A DNA stretch of 64,000 nucleotides from Enoplosus armatus. Lineage: Eukaryota; Chordata; Actinopteri; Centrarchiformes; Enoplosidae. The notes beneath the pieces are model-generated. The model was not told where the DNA came from and searched no databases. It was given only the letters and a program-made list of their open reading frames with translations. Of the stretch, positions 47,321 through 56,332 are shown one piece after another. The position numbers were made by a program, and so were the translations under genes. The stretch lies in the NCBI RefSeq assembly GCF_043641665.1, contig NC_092181.1, positions 10,075,818-10,139,817 on the forward strand. The letters are read 5' to 3'. Each line of letters starts with the position of its first letter. Position 1 is the first letter of the stretch.

Positions 47321-47428
47321 GTAATGGAGAAGTAGTGGCTGGTACAGGTGAACAATGTCCACCATTTGATGAAGCGCGATGTGGAGATGGAAGAAAAGCT
47401 ACAGAGGCACAGCTACTGGGACCTAAAG
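47321..47428 (+). CDS. tenm3: tenm3 exon: NHL, Cys loop with GTGEQC
   Basis: The exon is 108 nt, phase 1 to 1, so skipping keeps the frame. It encodes [20 protein letters not shown], then [16 protein letters not shown]. Every teneurin I can recall has CGDGG at the place where this one has CGDGR. The acceptor follows a (TG)13 tract ending in ttcag, and the donor is the weak gtgcac, which runs directly into a (CA)19 tract. The exon therefore lies between two complementary repeats. Confidence 0.93.
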
Positions 47429-47430
47429 GT

Positions 47431-47431
<1 letters not shown>

Positions 47432-47470
<39 letters not shown>
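47432..47470 (+). repeat. (CA)19 tract after the 108-nt NHL exon
   Basis: It begins 4 nt after the exon, within the donor context gtgcac. CA repeats in transcripts are bound by hnRNP L, which can repress or activate nearby exons. Confidence 0.9.
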
Positions 47471-47478
<8 letters not shown>

Positions 47479-49529
47479 CTGTTTCATGGCCGCAGTCCCT
47501 GAGAAGGATTATCAAGGAATAATTCAGACACGCACACAAATCTTGGCCTGTATTTACCATATGTGTCAGCATGTGCCCCGCCCGTGAGGTGGGGTGCGTA
47601 GGATCAAGGAGCTACCTGGAAGACATTCATGGGATTAAACGTCTTATGACCGGCCATCACAGTGATGATGATGCGGTTATTGCACCTCAAAGCTCAGCAC
47701 AGTCTAATAATGTCCCTGACAACAAACATGCTTAAATAAAGGTTTTATGCAAATTGGAGGCACCGTTGCATTTGTCATTGTCATTAATAGTTGGCTTCAA
47801 GTCTGGATGAAGACATATTCTAAGTAAGCCAGTATCCAAGTATAATAAACTAACTAAATAATTGGTTATGCAAGCATGAACCTTGATGTTGTAGCCACGC
47901 TGTTGTGGTTTATTTGACATTTTTCAGGGTATTACAGTGTATCCGAGTCTTGTTCACATTTAATCCATAGGCCTCCTGACCCATATACAGTAGAGGTATT
48001 GGCTGAACAGCACAGCATACAGCACTGCATTTAACTCAACTCCTGAAAAGCGAAGACGCAATTGAACGTAGCTCATTTTTATCTTTGATTTTTTGTTTTT
48101 TTAACATCTTCAGTCTTTACATTAAGCTCTTTGTTATGGAACCATATGGATGTTATTTTATTTAAATCATCATATTGCCAGCATGTCAATCTCTTGAATG
48201 TGTTGTATCCAATGTAACTATTGAAATTCATTTTTTTGTTTAAACAACTACATCATCTTACATTTACTTAATCGTTCTGATCGTATTGAAAAATTCACAA
48301 AACAGCGCAAAAAAAATGCAATAGACATTATGCTTGCCATATTGGACATAGTAAAAAGAAGGACATTTTGAGTCCTGCTTGATAAATAGTTGCTTTGCTG
48401 TTCTGAATCAGGTGTATTTCTCATAATTAATCATTTTTTCTGTTAAATGTTGATTCATTGTCGCTTCGCTTAGATTTTTACTGCCTGGAACTTGTGCCCA
48501 TTTCTTTTTATCTACCTTCATACTCGAATGCTCGAACGGCCGGTATTAGTTGACATTTTGCCTGAGTGCATAGAGTATATTTTTCAAAGCTGTTTCTATA
48601 GGACATTGGTCCAATTGTTTTGCTTCTACTGCTTCCCATTGTAAGGAATATAACTTAGTATTTAGTCTTTTCAAATTCATTCCAAAATCATTTTTATCAT
48701 AAATGAATGGTTCACAATGTAAAAGAACACAAGGCATATACATAAAAAAAAATTGTGGCTAGAGGTACACGGTACGACGGCGTTGGCAGTTGGAAAGGCA
48801 GTTAGTGATATATTAGCAGTAGGTCTAGTCATGAACAATCAGATCACCTCTTTCCCTGCCCTTTCGGAACAGTGCACTCTCTGCGGCACTCTGACAATGT
48901 GCTGAAGCAGTGTCCCTGAAAAGAAACTGGTGCAGGAGGCGCAGATACCCACAAGCCAACATACAGCACCTTAAATTAAAGAAGCTTTGGGAACGAGATG
49001 ACACATTTTGTTACCGTGTCGCTCCTGTGAAGGGGACAGTAGGGAACATAAACTGAGGGAGAACCACGGGGGCACTTAAGCTACACTGATAGTCCCTTAG
49101 TGTAATGTAGTATTAGTCCATAGGCTCAAATCCAAAAATTTTACAAACCATCTGGGTGGGCAAATTCTAGTTGTGATTTTTGAATTCATATACACCCCTA
49201 GATTATGTTTTGATGTGATAGACCTTGCTTACTGTCAGCTCATTAGTGGTTATCACCTCTTAAAGCGATGGACTGTTGTTGTTCAAAACCGGTAAAGTGC
49301 CTTCCCTGGAAATCTGTCTTTCATTATGTCCTCTCCCTGGAGTGTGTCTGGACTGCTGGCCAGGAGTTTGTATGTCATAGTTTGCCAATGTTTAATAGAG
49401 AACTATTAGTTGAGACTGAATCATGTGCACTGTTAGTATTACATGTAGAAACATGTTCAATAGACATGTTTAGATATACTACATACTCAGTCAAAAAGAG
49501 TTTGTGTTAATGTGTATATAAACAGGTGC

Positions 49530-49600
49530 ACTCAAAATAGTATAAAGAGTACGGTCTAGACCTGCTCTGTATGTAAAGTGTCATGAGATGACCCTTCCTG
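49530..49600 (+). mobile_element. SINE remnant
   Basis: 'ataaagagtacggtctagac' followed by 'gtaaagtgtcatgagatgac' is the core of the GAATT-tailed SINE seen elsewhere; the tail is missing. Confidence 0.65.
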
Positions 49601-49649
49601 AGACACCATGCCACCCACGACGAGGTCAACATCATCATCATCACATCTG

Positions 49650-50330
49650 AGTCTGTTAGCTGTGGCTGCGTAGGTTGGCACAGGTTTGTAGTTAGCACAG
49701 ATTTGAGCAGTTCAGGCCATTGTTGAGACAAGTGCACTCCGGTGGTTTGCACAACATCACACACTTGCAGGAGAGCAACTGCAAGACGGCATCTGGTGCT
49801 GGGGAACCGCGCATCCACTGGATTTCCAGCTGCTCCTCATCGCCTGTGATCCACCCTTGGTCCTTGGGGCTTAGTACAGATGGCTGGGTTTGAAGAGACC
49901 ATCTCCAGATTGCAACCTGATAGTTGGCATGAATGTAATGCATGAATAGGCAATCCTCACATGGTGGAAGCTGGCTGGAGAGGGCAAATACATGCGGCAT
50001 GTGATTTCCTGCAGCTTCTTGAAGAGCTCATCCCAAGCACGGTCAAGCTCAAGGAAGGCCCCCTGGTATGTCCTGTCTGACTCCAACTGTTTGAGGGTGC
50101 ACATTTTCCTGCGTCCTGCCACAGTGTCGCAGCCGGTGAACACGTGCATGCCAAACAGGGCACCAGCAACACTATCGCCAAGTGATTGGCATAGTTTGGT
50201 GGTGTCCATGAACCTTGTCCTGTTATGTGTGCCACATTTTTGGTACACTGGGCATGGGACATCCTCGCACAAACCCAGAGTCAGCATCACAACATCTGTG
50301 TCGTCAGCCGTGATGGTCACCGCCTTGTAG
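49650..50330 (-). pseudogene. Frameshifted ORF with Cys-rich C-terminus, probably mobile-element derived
   Basis: The minus strand encodes TITADDTDVVMLTLGLCED, KCGTHNRTRFMDTTKLCQSL, FGMHVFTGCDTVAGRRKMCT, and LFKKLQEITCRMYLPSPA in one frame (50320-49960). After a frameshift near 49960-49990 it continues LPPCEDCLFMHYIHANYQVA, PAPDAVLQLLSCKCVMLCKP and PECTCLNNGLNCSNLC to a stop near 49680. The cysteine spacing CKCxxxCxxxxCxCxxxxxxCxxxC resembles CXC/TSO1-like metal-binding repeats. I remember multi-copy fish and invertebrate proteins of this kind but no established function. Not part of tenm3. Confidence 0.6.
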
Positions 50331-50920
50331 CTAGACTCTGCTGCATGTGGCGGGTGCGGGTGTCACCTCCTTCCATCACGTTTGCTAACAACACAGTGGG
50401 CCAATACAGAAAACAATGAAACCGCAAGGACCTGACCCGCTGGTGTCAGGACAGCAACTTACTCCTGAACACCAGCAACAAGAAGCAGGGAAGTACTACG
50501 CCCCCCTCAACGGGTCCATGGAGAGAATGGACAGCTTCAAGTACCCTGATGTCCACATCACCGAGGGCCTGCAAGGCAGAGACTGTTCAACGTCAGACAC
50601 TTGAGGAAATTCCGGGTATGCTCTCAAATACTGAGGAATTTCTACTCCTGCGCCGTCGAGAGCATCCCGACGGGGAACATCACTGATACTGAAATGGCAC
50701 CGAACAGGACCCCAAGGCCCTGAAAAGAGTGGTTCATTCGGCTGAACGTACAATAGGCGGATATTTACACCAGGCACTGCAAGAAGAACAAGGCTCGGAG
50801 AATCATTAAGGATCCCAGCCACCTGGAAAACAGCCTTTTCTCCCCGCTGCGGTCGGGAAAAAGGTACTGGATACACCAAGCAAGCAGCAAGATTCAAGCA
50901 TGAGAGTGAACTTATTTTGT
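50330..50920 (+). mobile_element. LINE reverse transcriptase 3' fragment, plus strand
   Basis: It reads PPSITFANNTVG (catalytic box normally FADD), then broken frames with DPLVSGQQLTPEHQQQ, ERMDSFKYPDVHITEGL (family VDSFKFLGVHIT), and, after frameshifts, RVVHSAERTIGG, NKARRIIKDPSHLENSLFS-like wording and GKRYWI. It corresponds to the catalytic-to-C-terminal part of a fish LINE. Frameshifts and the lost aspartates show a dead copy. Confidence 0.7.
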
Positions 50921-51252
50921 AATGGATATTCCATGTCATATACCATGTCCAACATCTCAATATATTTTCAAACATTGTCAGAAGTTGATGTTGCTTTAAT
51001 GTACATAGTTTTCATTGATTGTGATTCACAAAGCTGCTGTTTTGCTCATCTGTATGACTTTTACTCAGGCTCTACATGTTCTTATTTCTGTTTTTTCTAT
51101 ACCGTGTCCTATTTTAATTATATGCTGCAGCTGCATCTTTACTCCCCCACAGGAGAATTAGCTCACTTTAATTTTCCCCTTTGAATGTATAATCAACTGG
51201 ATGACAATATATTGAATTGTGTGTGTGTGTTCTTTGTTTCTGTTTCATCCAG

Positions 51253-51407
51253 GGATAGCAATTGATAGAAACGGTTTGATCTACTTTGTGGACGGGACTA
51301 TGATCAGGAAAGTGGATCGTAATGGAATCATCTCCACAGTTCTGGGCAGCAATGACCTGACCTCTGCACGACCTTTGACCTGTGATACCAGCATGCACAT
51401 AAGACAG
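51253..51407 (+). CDS. tenm3: tenm3 exon: NHL blades 3-4
   Basis: The exon is 155 nt, phase 1 to 0. Acceptor ctgtttcatccag, donor gtaaac. It encodes [20 protein letters not shown], then [20 protein letters not shown] and [24 protein letters not shown] is an NHL repeat and [11 protein letters not shown] is family-specific. Confidence 0.94.
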
Positions 51408-52661
51408 GTAAACATGCAAAGACTACCTAAATATGCTACAGCCACCTATCCATCCTGACTATTATAGCGTAGTGAAACATTGCAGGAAAGCAATGTCACA
51501 CTTGCATTGCTTCCCTTTCACTTTTGACCGATGCATACTAGCAATCAAAATAACTGTAATTTGATAGGTTGCTCTGACGTGCCATCAGAAAAGTAGAGCC
51601 CCTTTAAATCTTAACAAGACATGGATTTACATCTGGTGACATTTACTTTTCAGAAACTCATCATACAAAGGCCGAAAAAAAAAAAGAAAGCAGGAGGGAG
51701 AGAGTAAGAAAGAGAGAGGGAGAATGTACATAAACAAGATGGACTTCAGTACTGAAAGAACACCAGCTTTTCCTGAAGATCTAACACTTAACACTTGCTC
51801 GGTGTGTGTATGTATGTGTGTGTGTGTGTCTGTGTCTGTGTGTCTATGTGAGAGTTGTGGTCTGTGTTTCCTGGGCAGCACATTTCTTGCAGAGTAGAAG
51901 TTACATGAACTCTGACCGAGTGTCCTTCTCTGCGGAAATCTAGCTCAGTTTGACTTGTGTCCAGTTATCTAGGTGACCCCTTGAGTTCTCTTGTGGAAAC
52001 GAATGAGCTGGCAGCCCCCACGTTTTCAGGTCTCACAGCTTTTTCCGTACATTCACGTTGTTCTGTTATTATTACAGTGAGTGTAATATGTATCTGAATG
52101 CACTATATGCTTTTTCAAATTAAGCAGCCCAATAAATATTGTGTTTATAAACTGGCTGATACATACATTTTCCGATAAATACTGATATAGCTTATCAAAG
52201 ACATTAAATAGATTTAAGGGGTTAGATTTAGTATGTGAGGATTTAGTACATACTTTAAATAAGAGTGGATTTTGAACAATTTTCCATTTATTTTCACAAA
52301 TGCTCCCTCTGTTTTCTGTAGATTTAACAGAGAGTAGCACCAAAAGTCGCTGGTGGAGTTGAACTGGCCATCAGCAGCTTTTTTCTGAAGTGGTTGCTCT
52401 CCCTGTCTTCTCTGTCCTTACTCAGCCTCACACTGGGCTGCGCCGTTGTTTCTGTGTATATTATCAATTACCATTATCAAACAGTACCAATAAGCCATAG
52501 GGCCACTGATTCATTCAACTCAGAGGTCACTCAGACGAGGCAGGATTCAAACAGGACACTGTTTATCAGCATTAGAATCAAAAGTATCAGAGTAGTCAGG
52601 GCAGTATGTGATGTGTAACTCTCTCTCCTCTCCCCCTGTCCCCCGTCATCTCTAAATCCAG
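51408..52661 (+). other. NHL intron, 1.25 kb
   Basis: There is a purine-rich patch (51675-51722) and a TG/TA-rich tract (51803-51850). Nothing coding or mobile was recognised. Confidence 0.5.
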
Positions 52662-52763
52662 GTTCGTTTAGAATGGCCCACAGATCTAGCCATCAATCCC
52701 ATGGATAACTCCATCTACGTCCTGGACAACAACGTTGTGCTGCAGATCACTGAAAATAGACAG
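52662..52763 (+). CDS. tenm3: tenm3 exon: NHL blade (LEWPTDLA)
   Basis: The exon is 102 nt, phase 0 to 0. Acceptor catctctaaatccag, donor gtatcg. It encodes [20 protein letters not shown], then [14 protein letters not shown]. This wording is almost invariant in vertebrate teneurins. Confidence 0.95.
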
Positions 52764-52972
52764 GTATCGCCTATACTCACATGGACAGCAGCGCATGTTT
52801 TACAAATGTCCTGCTGTTTTTTTGATTGTTTTGTTTGAGTAACATAAGAAAACCATAGCAATAAATACAATTAAGCATTTCATCTTTATCTTACTTTGCC
52901 AAAACAAAAAAATACACAGTGTTCCTTAATCATTCTTAAATAACATCTGTGTGTGTGTGTGTGTGCCTTCAG

Positions 52973-53146
52973 GTTCGTATTGTGTCAGGCCGTCCCATGC
53001 ACTGCCAGGTGCCTGGTATAGAATATACAATGGGCAAGAGAGCGGTCCAGACCATGCTAGAGGGAGCCACAGCCATTGCTTTGTCCTACAGCGGCGTACT
53101 CTACATCGCAGAGACTGACGAGAAGAAAATCCACCGCATTCGACAG
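52973..53146 (+). CDS. tenm3: tenm3 exon: NHL blade ([10 protein letters not shown])
   Basis: The exon is 174 nt, phase 0 to 0, so skipping keeps the frame. It encodes [20 protein letters not shown], then [20 protein letters not shown] and [18 protein letters not shown]. The acceptor follows a (TG)8 run ending gccttcag; the donor is gtaatc. Confidence 0.95.
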
Positions 53147-53456
53147 GTAATCTGCAGGACACATATGGGACAGTGTAGTAGTAGTACCACTTAGTAGTAG
53201 TGGATGTAAAAGTCTGGATTGTAGTTTGACAGTGGCAGACTTGAGATGTACCTGTCCCACCCTCAGATTTAAGCCATCAGCCTGTGTCACTGTATTATTT
53301 GTTTTATCTTGTTTTATTTGTGGAGGAGTGCTGCCTTTAGTTATTAAGACTGGGAGAGAAAAGGGGGTGACGTGTAACGAAGGTTTGCAGGTCTGATTTG
53401 AACCCAAGATGCAGTCAAATCATTTATTTTATTTATTTTTTATTACCCTACACTAG

Positions 53457-53516
53457 GTGTCGACTGATGGAGAAATTACCCATCTAGCTGGAGCGCCATC
53501 TGACTGTGACTGCAAG
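53457..53516 (+). CDS. tenm3: tenm3 exon: NHL, DCDCK loop
   Basis: The exon is only 60 nt, phase 0 to 0. Acceptor accctacactag, donor gtatta (weak). It encodes VSTDGEITHLAGAPSDCDCK. Teneurins have a separate small exon here. A SINE copy begins about 90 nt after the donor. Confidence 0.94.
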
Positions 53517-53603
53517 GTATTACACCACAGCTACTTCATATATACACCAGTTAACACTGAGGAGTGCCATCTTCAGTCCTCCATGTCATTATTTTATACG
53601 CTA

Positions 53604-53760
53604 CTTTCAATTCAATTCAATTCAATTCAATTTTATTTATATAGCGCCAAATCACAACAAAGTCATCTCATGACACTTTACAAAATAGAGCAGGTCTAGA
53701 CCGACTCTTTATAATGTTATTACAGAGACCCAACAGTTCCCACCATGAGCAAGCACTTTC
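53604..53760 (-). mobile_element. SINE with GAATT-rich tail, minus orientation
   Basis: It starts with six TTCAA units, then 'ttttatttatatagcgccaa', 'gtcatctcatgacacttta', 'gagcaggtctagaccgactc' and 'caacagttcccaccatgagc'. It is the best-preserved copy of the family in the window. Other copies: 208-321, 31715-31760, 40780-40850, 49530-49600, 63490-63690. Confidence 0.75.
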
Positions 53761-54043
53761 ATATCTTAATCTTGAATCCCTTGTCATAGTACAGATGTTT
53801 TGCCCATCAGCTCACCAAACCCACTTAAGTTCAAAATGAACGTGTAGCAGTTAAAGAAAGACATGGATACAATACAATATAATGTTAATGTGGCTACAGG
53901 TAGTGTCTGCTCAACATGAATGTACTGATAATATATTAAAAGATTAATACAGTTTTTTTTTTTGCCTGTTGAATTTTTTGTGGTGCCCACATCTGTTCCC
54001 TATGGAAGCCCATTTCTGCCAATGTAATGAAAAAGAAATGTCC

Positions 54044-54174
54044 AATGACTTAGTATCTCAAAATAATGACACAGTATCTCAAAATAATAAGTAACGTTCT
54101 AAAAAGGCCTATGTGTTGTTTCCAACTCATTATTTCGAGATAAGTAAGTCATTATTTTGCGATACTAAGTCATT
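54044..54174. repeat. Imperfect inverted repeat, 27-bp arms
   Basis: Left arm 54044-54070 and right arm 54148-54174 are reverse complements with a single mismatch (26 of 27). The arms contain 'gacttagtatctcaaaataa'. The 77-bp loop carries further shorter 'tctcaaaataat' and 'tcattatttcgaga' units, so the whole may be a small foldback element. Confidence 0.75.
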
Positions 54175-54342
54175 ATTAGAGAAAGTTTCTCATTATAATG
54201 ACTTACAGGATCTTCTTTTTTTTCATCATATCCTCTCCATAACACAAGTTATCCACATCATGTTATTCTCTATCTCTCGCCCTCTTTTCTTTATTTACTA
54301 CTTCTTCCTTCTTCCCACTCCCAACCTCCCTCTGTCTTGCAG

Positions 54343-54505
54343 AACGATGCCAACTGTGACTGCTATCAAACAGGAGATGGCTATGCCAAAGACGCAAGGC
54401 TTAATTGTCCTTCCTCGTTGGTGGTGTCTCCGGATGGGACACTGTACGTGGCTGATCTGGGAAATATCCGGATTCGAGCCATACGCCGCAACCAACCACC
54501 TACTG
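54343..54505 (+). CDS. tenm3: tenm3 exon: last NHL blade
   Basis: The exon is 163 nt, phase 0 to 1. Acceptor tctgtcttgcag, donor gtatgt. It encodes [20 protein letters not shown], then [20 protein letters not shown] and [17 protein letters not shown](T/S)GDGYAKDA separates teneurin-3 from paralogs with FSGDDG or [22 protein letters not shown] is the closing NHL repeat. Confidence 0.95.
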
Positions 54506-54668
54506 GTATGTATATACAGCGCACACACAGACCTCTTTCTGTATTTGGGAGCGCCAAAATATTAGAAATGACACATTGTCACATTAGGGTAGAGTTATCA
54601 TGTCATCATGAAAAGAAAGTAAATAATAAAGTAATTCTCACTCACTGTGTCTGTCTGTGTGTCTTCAG

Positions 54669-54807
54669 GCTCTCTGGCTTCAGGTCCCAGCTCCTATGAA
54701 GTGGCTTCTCCGGCCTCTCAAGAGCTATATGTGTTTGATGCGAATGGGACTCACCAGTTCACCATGTCTCTAGTCACTGGCGACTACAAATACAACTTCA
54801 GCTACAG
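54669..54807 (+). CDS. tenm3: tenm3 exon: NHL to YD-shell transition
   Basis: The exon is 139 nt, phase 1 to 2. Acceptor ctgtgtgtcttcag, donor gttggt. It encodes [20 protein letters not shown], then [20 protein letters not shown] and KYNFSY. QELYVFDxNGTHQ and SLVTGDYxYNFSY mark the entry into the YD barrel. The first ten residues are divergent from mammals. NGT and NFS are potential N-glycosylation sites. Confidence 0.94.
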
Positions 54808-54837
54808 GTTGGTGTGTTATATTTTCAGCTAAGTCTC

Positions 54838-54950
54838 ATTCTCCCATTCGCTCACGCATTCACACACCGACGGCGACCGAGCTGCCATGCAATGCTGCAT
54901 GCTGGTCTCAACTTAGAGTTCAGTGTCTTGCTCAAGGACACTTTGACATG
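54838..54950 (-). mobile_element. SINE fragment, minus orientation
   Basis: 'cattcacacaccgacggcga', 'gctgccatgcaatgctgcat' and 'gttcagtgtcttgctcaagg' are the reverse complement of the SINE at 26700-26893. It lies 30 nt after the donor at 54808. Confidence 0.7.
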
Positions 54951-55091
54951 ACAGTTTATATCTCAGTAAGAACTGATCTTGTTCTGTGTTTTCTTCTCCG
55001 CATTTGTTACATCTTAAAAATACGTTCTCTCTCCTTCTTTTCAAATGTTTTCACTCTGTCATTTCCCTTCCCTCCGTTCCTTCACTCTCAG

Positions 55092-55197
55092 CAACGAGGA
55101 GGATGTAACCGCAGTGACAGACAGCAGCGGGAACACCCTCCGGATCCGGAGAGACACCAACAGGATGCCTGTACGCGTGGTCGCCCCTGACAATCAG
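55092..55197 (+). CDS. tenm3: tenm3 exon: YD shell, repeat 1
   Basis: The exon is 106 nt, phase 2 to 0. Acceptor ttccttcactctcag, donor gtgagg. It encodes [20 protein letters not shown], then [28 protein letters not shown] is the YD-type repeat; the wording follows teneurin-3. Confidence 0.94.
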
Positions 55198-55449
55198 GTG
55201 AGGCGAGCAAGTGTTTTGTCATGCTCCCGAAATGAACTTGGCTCACATGGCGTGAGTGTAAAGGGCAAAATGTAGAACTGTTGATAAAAAAAATTAAAAA
55301 AAGCCAGTGTTCAGCCACCAGTAATTAACTTCAAATTACAGTCGTATAAATAAAACACAGCGACGGGCCGACATGAAGTACGACTGCACTGGGAGAATGT
55401 ATGTAACCCTGTTTGCCTGTGGTGTGTGTTTTTTTTCCCGTGTGTGTAG

Positions 55450-55592
55450 GTCATCTGGCTGACCATCGGGACCAACGGAGGCCTGAAGACCCTAACAGCT
55501 CAGGGTCAGGAGCTGGTCTTGTTTAGTTACCATGGCAACAGCGGCTTGCTGGCTACAAAGAGCATCCAAATAGGCTGGACTACCTTCTATGA
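55450..55592 (+). CDS. tenm3: tenm3 exon: YD shell, repeats 2-3
   Basis: The exon is 143 nt, phase 0 to 2. Acceptor cccgtgtgtgtag, donor gtgaga. It encodes [19 protein letters not shown], then [20 protein letters not shown] and QIGWTTFY, plus two bases that complete Asp across the junction. The core [10 protein letters not shown] is conserved, but the next three residues are I-Q-I where all teneurins I remember have (D/N)-E-(T/N). The frame stays open. Confidence 0.93.
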
Positions 55593-56105
55593 GTGAGAAG
55601 CATTACTGTGTTTATATTTGAGTACATGTCCGCCATGTGCTGATGGATGGACAGACAGCCATCTACAAGTATATTAACCGTGTTGCTGAGAATTACATCA
55701 GCTCGTAATGGTTTTATAGCATTGAGAAGATCATTTCCGACACTTCTGACGGAATAGCATCACCTAATATGATCTGCACCTGCTCAAAGTGCCAGTGGAA
55801 ACCTACTTTCATGACCGAGTGTAAATTCACTGAATTCAAAATCTGCCTCCTCTAATTCAACTTAACTTCAAGCTCTACCTCCCGCTAGGTAGACCCAGTT
55901 TAAATTCAACCTTCTGTCAGATTGCTATTCCTCAGAGTCAGGTGTTGCACATTCAGCTGTAAGAAACTGGCCCACAGCCGTGTGTGTGTGTGTGTGTGTG
56001 TAGTGCTAATTCAGGTATTTTTTTTTACAGGTGTCCATAAAGCACATTACAGTAATGGCGACTAATGTCCCTTTATTCCTCCCTGCATCCTCACTGTCCT
56101 TGTAG
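55593..56105 (+). other. YD-shell intron, 0.5 kb
   Basis: It contains a short (TG)11 tract (55980-56001) and no recognised element. Confidence 0.5.
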
Positions 56106-56284
56106 CTATGACAGCGAGGGTCGTCTGACTAATGTGACCTTCCCCACCGGTGTGGTGACCAATCTCCACGGCGACATGTCGTCAGGGGCTGTTGCTGTGG
56201 ATATTGAGACGTCAGGGAGGGATGAGGACGTTTCTATAACAACCAACCTATCATCAATAGACACCTTCTACACTCTGGTGCAGG
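56106..56284 (+). CDS. tenm3: tenm3 exon: YD shell, repeats 3-4
   Basis: The exon is 179 nt, phase 2 to 1. Acceptor ctgtccttgtag, donor gtaggt. It encodes [20 protein letters not shown], then [20 protein letters not shown] and [35 protein letters not shown] is a textbook YD repeat. NVT and NLS are potential glycosylation sites. A (TG)n tract starts 17 nt into the next intron. Confidence 0.95.
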
Positions 56285-56300
56285 GTAGGTGCTTACACAA

Positions 56301-56332
<32 letters not shown>

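Larger units (their letters stand above)
47429..51252 (+). other. NHL intron with ORF remnant and LINE fragment
   Basis: It begins with the (CA)19 tract (47432-47470). 47480-49500 shows nothing nameable. A SINE remnant at 49530-49600 is followed by a frameshifted Cys-rich ORF on the minus strand (49650-50330) and a LINE fragment on the plus strand (50330-50920). Confidence 0.55.
53517..54342 (+). other. NHL intron with SINE and palindromic element
   Basis: It holds a SINE copy in minus orientation (53604-53760) and an inverted repeat (54044-54174). It ends in a clean pyrimidine tract before the next acceptor. The small preceding intron (53147-53456) shows nothing special. Confidence 0.55.
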
